This document shows positions 5,158-8,584 of a DNA stretch of 8,584 nt, piece after piece. The notes beneath the pieces were generated by a model. It ran no database searches. It worked only from the letters and a program-made list of their open reading frames with translations, and was not told the DNA's origin. The stretch spans positions 1-8,584 of the forward strand of contig JAGMBK010000080.1 in NCBI GenBank assembly GCA_023129805.1, read 5' to 3'. Source of the stretch: Candidatus Zixiibacteriota bacterium. GTDB taxonomy: Bacteria > Zixibacteria > MSB-5A5 > SM1-73. Each line of letters begins with the position of its first letter. Position 1 is the stretch's first letter. Made by a program: the position numbers and the translations under genes.

Positions 5158-5222
5158 CAGATCGGACAGGGGTTGCACCCCTGTCCGCATAGAGGGGCGG
5201 GGGTACAACCCCCGCCCCAACA
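5158..5222. repeat. Composite palindromic element, copy B (inverted)
   Basis: It contains CGGACAGGGGT-TGC-ACCCCTGTCCG (5163-5187) and GGGGCGGGGGT-ACA-ACCCCCGCCCC (5194-5218), both with perfect 11-bp arms. These are the two hairpins of copy A (3300-3395) in reverse order, with shared outer edges CAGATCGG and CCCCAACA, but only 6 bp between the hairpins. It sits in the lolD-mcsA spacer, where two strong hairpins in a row could lower read-through or protect the upstream message. A third palindrome, GTTCACCT-AA-AGGTGAAC (5246-5263), follows outside the element. Confidence 0.85.
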
Positions 5223-5305
5223 AGGGAACAAAGCATTTTGACTTGGTTCACCTAAAGGTGAACACTCCAATTCGCCCTTTTAAAGTGGTTTTTCAAAAGA
5301 TATCT

Positions 5306-5330
5306 AAAACATGAGGTGAAAGGCGAAGAA
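5306..5330 (+). repeat. Duplicated mcsA leader, copy 2 (in use)
   Basis: Exact copy of 5128-5152 immediately before the mcsA ATG at 5332. It supplies the purine-rich GAGGTG (5313-5318, 13 bases from ATG) and AAAGG (5319-5323, 8 bases from ATG); the latter is the better-spaced ribosome binding site. Confidence 0.9.
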
Positions 5331-5331
5331 G

Positions 5332-5832
5332 ATGGTGTGTCAGGATTGTGGAAAAAGAGAGGCCACGGTTCATCTGACTCAGGTGATCAACAATAAGAAG
5401 GTGGAGCTGAAGCTTTGCCAGGAATGTGCAGAAAAGAGGGGATTTCGCAATCCCTTAGAAGGAGTGCCCTTCCCCTTAGCTGAGTTCTTAGCCAGCATGC
5501 TCAGTCAGACCCAGAGGGAGAAGCCCAGCAAAGAACCGGAGGCTGTCTGCTCTGCCTGCGGGATGAGCTTCTCGGATTTCAGCAAAACAGGGCGCCTGGG
5601 ATGTGGAAACTGTTACCTCACCTTCAGAAGCCAGCTTAACGATCTTTTAAGAAAGGTCCACGGCTCCACCCAGCATCGGGGGAAATTCCCTCACACCACC
5701 AGGGATGTGATGAAACCTCTGTGGGAGGAAACAAAGCTTCATGAGGAGTTGAGGAAAGCCATCCAGGAAGAAGATTTCGAAAGGGCGGCCCAGATCAGAG
5801 ATCGAATAAAAGCTTTAGCTGCCAAAAAATGA
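5332..5832 (+). CDS. mcsA: McsA, zinc-binding activator of the arginine kinase McsB
   Basis: McsA activates McsB and is needed for its arginine-kinase activity in Bacillus. The 166-residue product is near the usual length. It has four CxxC pairs, Cys3/Cys6, Cys29/Cys32, Cys73/Cys76 and Cys91/Cys94, which form two treble-clef-like zinc sites. The family stretch HGSTQHRGKFP lies at 110-120, and a C-terminal UVR motif (about 133-163, core EDFERAAQIRDRI) of the type also found in UvrB/UvrC and the ClpC middle domain ends the protein. The link between the zinc domains (38-70) is Pro/Gln/Lys-rich and probably flexible. mcsB follows after 25 bp, so the two are surely cotranscribed. The spacer upstream has been disrupted by an inserted repeat, which may have changed its translation. 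Confidence 0.93.
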   Translation: MVCQDCGKREATVHLTQVINNKKVELKLCQECAEKRGFRNPLEGVPFPLAEFLASMLSQTQREKPSKEPEAVCSACGMSFSDFSKTGRLGCGNCYLTFRSQLNDLLRKVHGSTQHRGKFPHTTRDVMKPLWEETKLHEELRKAIQEEDFERAAQIRDRIKALAAKK

Positions 5833-5857
5833 AGTTCATTCAAAAAGGTATCAGAAC

Positions 5858-6904
5858 ATGTTCGAACAGATGGCGAAAAAACCAGCGGTGTGGCTTTCCG
5901 GGGAGGGTTCTGACTCGCAGGTGGTCCTATCCTCCAGGGTGAGGCTGGCGCGTAATATTGCCAACTCCCCCTTTCCTTCCCGAGCCGATACAGAGAGGCG
6001 GGAAAGGATTCTCTCTTTTGTCAAAAACGCTGTTAAGAAAAGCGCAGATTTAAGTCAGGGGACATTTGTGAATTGCAGCCAGTTGGATGATCTGGATCGG
6101 TCCTTTTTGGTGGAAAGACACTTAGTCAGCTTGGAGTTCACTGGCTTAAGAGACTCTTCCGCACTTTTGATCGAAGAAAAAGAGAATGTGGGTGTGATGA
6201 TCAATGAGGAGGATCACTTAAGGATTCAGGCTCTGGCTTCGGGGCTAGAGATAAGAGAGGCGTTTCAGATGGCGGATCATATAGACGATGAGCTGTCCAA
6301 GTCCCTGGAGTTCGCCTTCGACCCCACCTTTGGGTATCTTACCGCCTGTCCCACTAATACGGGGACCGGAATGAGGGCATCGGTCTTGATCCATCTGCCC
6401 GGTCTGGCATTGACCCGGGAGATCGAGAAGGTGATCTCCCAGATTAGCAAACTGGGGTTGGTGGTCAGAGGCTTTTACGGAGAGGGTTCAGATGTGTGGG
6501 GAAATCTTTTTCAGGTTTCCAATCAGACCACCCTGGGAAGGTCTGAGGAGGACATCGTGGAGAGCTTAGAGCGGGTTACAAAGCAGATGATAGAATATGA
6601 GGAGAATGCCCGAAAGCAACTGTTCGGCGAGGCTAAGGATCAGATAGAGGACAAAATTTGGCGAGCCTATGGGATCTTAAAACATGCCCGAACCATAACC
6701 TCCGAGGAGGTTTTAAATATGCTCTCCGCCGTGAGGCTGGGAATCGGGATGGGGGTTTTGGAGAGGGTGAGCCTCTCCCAGGTTAATGAGATTTTGGCTT
6801 TGACGCAACCTGCGCATCTGCAGAAGTATTTTAAAAAGAGGATGGAGCCAAGCGAGAGAGACCAAGTGAGGGCAGATTTGGTCAGATCAAAACTGGGGGG
6901 ATGA
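5858..6904 (+). CDS. mcsB: McsB, protein arginine kinase
   Basis: McsB transfers phosphate from ATP to arginine side chains, tagging proteins for ClpC-ClpP. It shares the phosphagen (guanidino) kinase catalytic fold. At 348 residues it is close to the Bacillus enzyme. Family motifs are intact: SSRVRLARN (25-33, nucleotide-binding arginines), NEEDHLRIQ (116-124), CPTNTGTGMRAS (164-175, active-site Cys164) and RGFYGEGS (204-211, Glu209 near the substrate arginine). The C-terminal RDQVRA (334-339) matches the RDxxRA phosphoarginine-binding motif of authentic McsB, absent from creatine and arginine kinases, so protein-arginine kinase activity is likely. The ATG at 5858 has AAAGG about 8 bases upstream (5844-5849 region). 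No intrinsic terminator is visible after the TGA, so transcription probably continues into clpC. Confidence 0.95.
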   Translation: MFEQMAKKPAVWLSGEGSDSQVVLSSRVRLARNIANSPFPSRADTERRERILSFVKNAVKKSADLSQGTFVNCSQLDDLDRSFLVERHLVSLEFTGLRDSSALLIEEKENVGVMINEEDHLRIQALASGLEIREAFQMADHIDDELSKSLEFAFDPTFGYLTACPTNTGTGMRASVLIHLPGLALTREIEKVISQISKLGLVVRGFYGEGSDVWGNLFQVSNQTTLGRSEEDIVESLERVTKQMIEYEENARKQLFGEAKDQIEDKIWRAYGILKHARTITSEEVLNMLSAVRLGIGMGVLERVSLSQVNEILALTQPAHLQKYFKKRMEPSERDQVRADLVRSKLGG

Positions 6905-6996
6905 AATTTTTGAATATTCGTTTAGCCCAAAAGCAAGTGAGTCTGAATACATAAGAAATAGGTTGAGCAGAACAAAAAGTTTTTATAGCAGCTTTT

Positions 6997-7019
6997 CTCA
7001 AAGAGGTTGACATTTTGAG
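6997..7019. promoter_or_regulatory. Inverted CTCAAA/TTTGAG sites around the clpC -35 box
   Basis: CTCAAA (6997-7002) and TTTGAG (7014-7019) are inverted and 11 bp apart, with the -35 box between them. The same pair at the lolD promoter (4337-4349) is 1 bp apart. A 10-bp difference keeps both half-sites on the same helix face, as expected for one dimeric regulator. Confidence 0.35.
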
Positions 7020-7035
7020 TCTTTTTGCGTAATTT
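7007..7035 (+). promoter_or_regulatory. Candidate clpC promoter
   Basis: A consensus TTGACA (7007-7012) is followed after 17 bases by TAATTT (7030-7035), a weak -10 with 3 of 6 matches. TTTATT or TATTAA slightly further on would need longer spacers. It would give clpC its own start with a leader of about 90 nt, in addition to read-through from mcsB. Confidence 0.45.
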
Positions 7036-7056
7036 ATTAATGGGGGTTGAAAGAAG

Positions 7057-7110
7057 ATGGGTGGATCAGAAAAGCCCGGTGGGGTTTTTCGGCTGGACAG
7101 ATCAATGTAG
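7057..7110 (+). CDS. Possible 17-codon leader ORF upstream of clpC
   Basis: ATG 7057 to TAG 7108-7110 encodes MGGSEKPGGVFRLDRSM. It is preceded by GGGGG (7042-7046) and GAAAG, weak ribosome binding candidates, and ends 20 bases before the clpC ATG. The hairpin at 7069-7090 lies inside it, so translation would open the hairpin. No homologue is recognised and such a short ORF may be accidental. Confidence 0.25.
   Translation: MGGSEKPGGVFRLDRSM
7069..7090 (+). promoter_or_regulatory. Hairpin in the clpC leader
   Basis: As RNA, GAAAAGCCC (7069-7077) pairs with GGGUUUUUC (7082-7090) over 9 bp, including one G-U pair, around a GGUG tetraloop. The GC-rich top flanked by an A-run and a U-run resembles a weak intrinsic terminator (attenuator). 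It lies 30 bases before the ribosome binding site. Confidence 0.45.
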
Positions 7111-7130
7111 AAATCGAAGCGGAGGTCTTC

Positions 7131-8584
7131 ATGAATGAGATGTTTACAGAGAGAGCACGAAAGGCGATAGAATATGCCCGGGATGAAGCAGCCAGGCTAA
7201 AGCATGACTACATCGGCACAGAACACCTTCTCTTGGGGCTTCTCCGCCTGGGCGAGGGGCAGGCGGTTGAGATTCTGGTCAACATAGGGATAGATCTAAA
7301 CGAGCTTCGGCAGTCGGTGGAGGATGTGGTTCAGCCCTCCGGTGGAACCCTGTCCATGGGTCAGCTCCCCTTGACCGCCAGAGCAAAAAAGCTTCTGGAG
7401 GTCTCCGCCCAGGAGGCGCGGGCTGTAAGATCAAAAGATATCGATACCGAGCATCTCCTTTTAGCCATACTAAGGGATGAGGAGGGGGTGGCAGCGCAGG
7501 TTCTTTCCATGTATGATTTGGATTACAAGGAAGTGTATGAGGAGCTGAAGAACGTAGAGAGTGGAAAGCCGTCATCTTATGCCAGAAAAAGAAAGAAAAG
7601 CAAAACCCCCGCTTTGGACCATTTTGGAAGAGACCTAACCGAGATGGCTCGCCGGGGGAAGCTGGATCCCATCATCGGTCGGGACAACGAAATTGAAAGG
7701 GTCTCACAGATACTTTCCCGGCGAAAGAAAAACAATCCAGTTTTAATTGGTGAGCCGGGAGTGGGCAAGACCGCCATAGCCGAAGGTCTGGCACAGAAGA
7801 TAGTAACCGGAAAGGTCCCACAGACCTTGGAGAACAAAAGGATCGTCTGCTTGGATATGGCTGCTTTGGTGGCAGGAACTAAATACCGGGGGCAGTTCGA
7901 GGAGAGGATGAAGGCGGTGATGAACGAAATCACCAACTCCAAGGATGTGATCCTCTTTTTAGACGAATTGCATACCATCGTGGGAGCGGGAGGAGCGGAA
8001 GGCTCCCTGGATGCCTCCAACATATTCAAACCCTCCCTTTCCCGGGGGGAGATCCAGTGCATCGGTGCCACCACCTTGAATGAATACCGAAAATACATCG
8101 AGAAGGATGGAGCTTTAGAGCGGCGCTTCCAGACCATCATGGTGGATCCACCATCCACCGAGGATACCAGAAAAATTCTAAAAGGGCTAAGAAGCAGGTA
8201 TGAGGAACACCATAAGATAAAGATATCGGATGAGGCTAATGAGGCGGCGGTGAAATTGTCAGATAGATATATCACTGGAAAGTTTCAGCCGGATAAGGCC
8301 ATCGATGTGATAGATGAAGCTGGCTCCCGGATCCATCTTGCCACCTGCACTCGCCCGGAGATTTTTGAAAAGATGGAGCAACAGATAGTTGGAGTTCAGC
8401 GGGAAAAAGAGAAGGCGGTGAAAAATCAGGAGTTCGAGAAGGCGGCTCAACTACGGGATGAGCTGAAGATCAAAAGAGAAAAATTGGAGCAGATGAAAAG
8501 AGATTGGGAGGAAGGGAAAGGAAGGGAGTGGGTCACCCTAACCGCTGAGGATGTAGCCTGCGTGGTCTCCAAGATGACCGGGAT
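7131..8584 (+). CDS. clpC: ClpC AAA+ unfoldase, N-terminal part (cut by window end)
   Basis: ClpC unfolds substrates, including phosphoarginine-tagged proteins, and feeds them to the ClpP protease. The first 484 codons are present, about 60% of the usual ~810-830 residues. Visible parts are the Clp_N double repeat (first copy FTERARKAIEYARDEA, 5-20; second from about 80), then the first AAA+ module with Walker A GEPGVGKT (207-214), Walker B LDELH (Asp278, Glu279), sensor GATT (312-315) and arginine-finger ALERRF (328-333). The middle-domain coiled coil with a UVR motif follows (about 423-457, core QEFEKAAQLRDEL), the region that in Bacillus contacts adaptors such as McsB or MecA. GGAGG (7121-7125) stands 5 bases before ATG 7131; an in-frame stop at 7038-7040 limits extension. 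No frameshift is seen. ClpC, not ClpB, is indicated by the short middle domain and the neighbours. Confidence 0.96.
   Translation, partial: MNEMFTERARKAIEYARDEAARLKHDYIGTEHLLLGLLRLGEGQAVEILVNIGIDLNELRQSVEDVVQPSGGTLSMGQLPLTARAKKLLEVSAQEARAVRSKDIDTEHLLLAILRDEEGVAAQVLSMYDLDYKEVYEELKNVESGKPSSYARKRKKSKTPALDHFGRDLTEMARRGKLDPIIGRDNEIERVSQILSRRKKNNPVLIGEPGVGKTAIAEGLAQKIVTGKVPQTLENKRIVCLDMAALVAGTKYRGQFEERMKAVMNEITNSKDVILFLDELHTIVGAGGAEGSLDASNIFKPSLSRGEIQCIGATTLNEYRKYIEKDGALERRFQTIMVDPPSTEDTRKILKGLRSRYEEHHKIKISDEANEAAVKLSDRYITGKFQPDKAIDVIDEAGSRIHLATCTRPEIFEKMEQQIVGVQREKEKAVKNQEFEKAAQLRDELKIKREKLEQMKRDWEEGKGREWVTLTAEDVACVVSKMTG

Noticed and set aside
5238..5266. TTGACT in the lolD-mcsA spacer as a promoter for mcsA
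   Set aside because: No -10-like hexamer is found 15-19 bases downstream; the palindrome GTTCACCT/AGGTGAAC fills that space.
7005..7020. GTTGACATTTTGAGTC before clpC as a degenerate CtsR site
   Set aside because: The first heptad matches 5 of 7 and the second about 4 of 7 positions, too weak; the match to the -35 hexamer TTGACA explains most of it.
7279..8450. Minus-strand open frames (7279-7575, 7577-8275, 8259-8450)
   Set aside because: They are antisense to clpC, whose plus-strand reading matches the ClpC family without interruption; their residues are low-complexity complements of it.
1..8584. CRISPR array, tRNA or rRNA genes
   Set aside because: No regularly spaced direct repeats, no cloverleaf-like segment and no rRNA-like stretch were seen.

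Overview
The window suggests a diderm (two-membrane) bacterium, probably from an uncultured candidate phylum rather than a classical Firmicute. The mcsA-mcsB-clpC genes are the protein-arginine-phosphorylation and Clp quality-control set best known from Firmicutes. Here they follow a gene whose product is very LolD-like, the ATPase that extracts lipoproteins for outer-membrane delivery, and the window also encodes a lipobox protein. Intergenic DNA is crowded with perfect palindromic repeats. I cannot name the phylum from the sequence alone.

Left half (1-3889, all recognisable genes on the minus strand): a thymidine/pyrimidine-nucleoside phosphorylase (139..1474 region) ends at a perfect 34-bp palindromic terminator. 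Upstream of it lie an orphan lipoprotein of unknown function, a small four-helix membrane protein with an internal duplication, and a VOC (glyoxalase-fold) protein. Gaps of 235 to 501 bp separate these genes, so each is probably its own transcription unit. The gaps hold several classes of palindromic repeat and a diverged ~130-bp direct repeat with promoter-like cores.

Right half (4298-8584, plus strand): a strong promoter (TTGACA-16-TAAAAT) drives lolD. Next come a 203-bp spacer carrying an inserted palindromic element, mcsA (zinc-binding adaptor), mcsB (protein arginine kinase) and, after a 226-bp leader, clpC, which is cut by the window end after 484 codons. McsB marks proteins with phosphoarginine, McsA activates McsB, and ClpC with ClpP degrades the marked proteins. 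No ctsR gene and no clear CtsR box is present; lolD occupies the place that ctsR has in Firmicutes.

Most interesting signals: (1) the 25 bp before the mcsA start codon occur twice, 178 bp apart, on either side of a palindromic element; (2) that element is an inverted copy of one at 3300-3395; (3) the lolD and clpC promoters both carry inverted CTCAAA/TTTGAG half-sites whose spacings (1 and 11 bp) differ by one helical turn; (4) the clpC leader holds a 17-codon ORF with a hairpin inside it; (5) two upstream regions share a diverged promoter-containing repeat.
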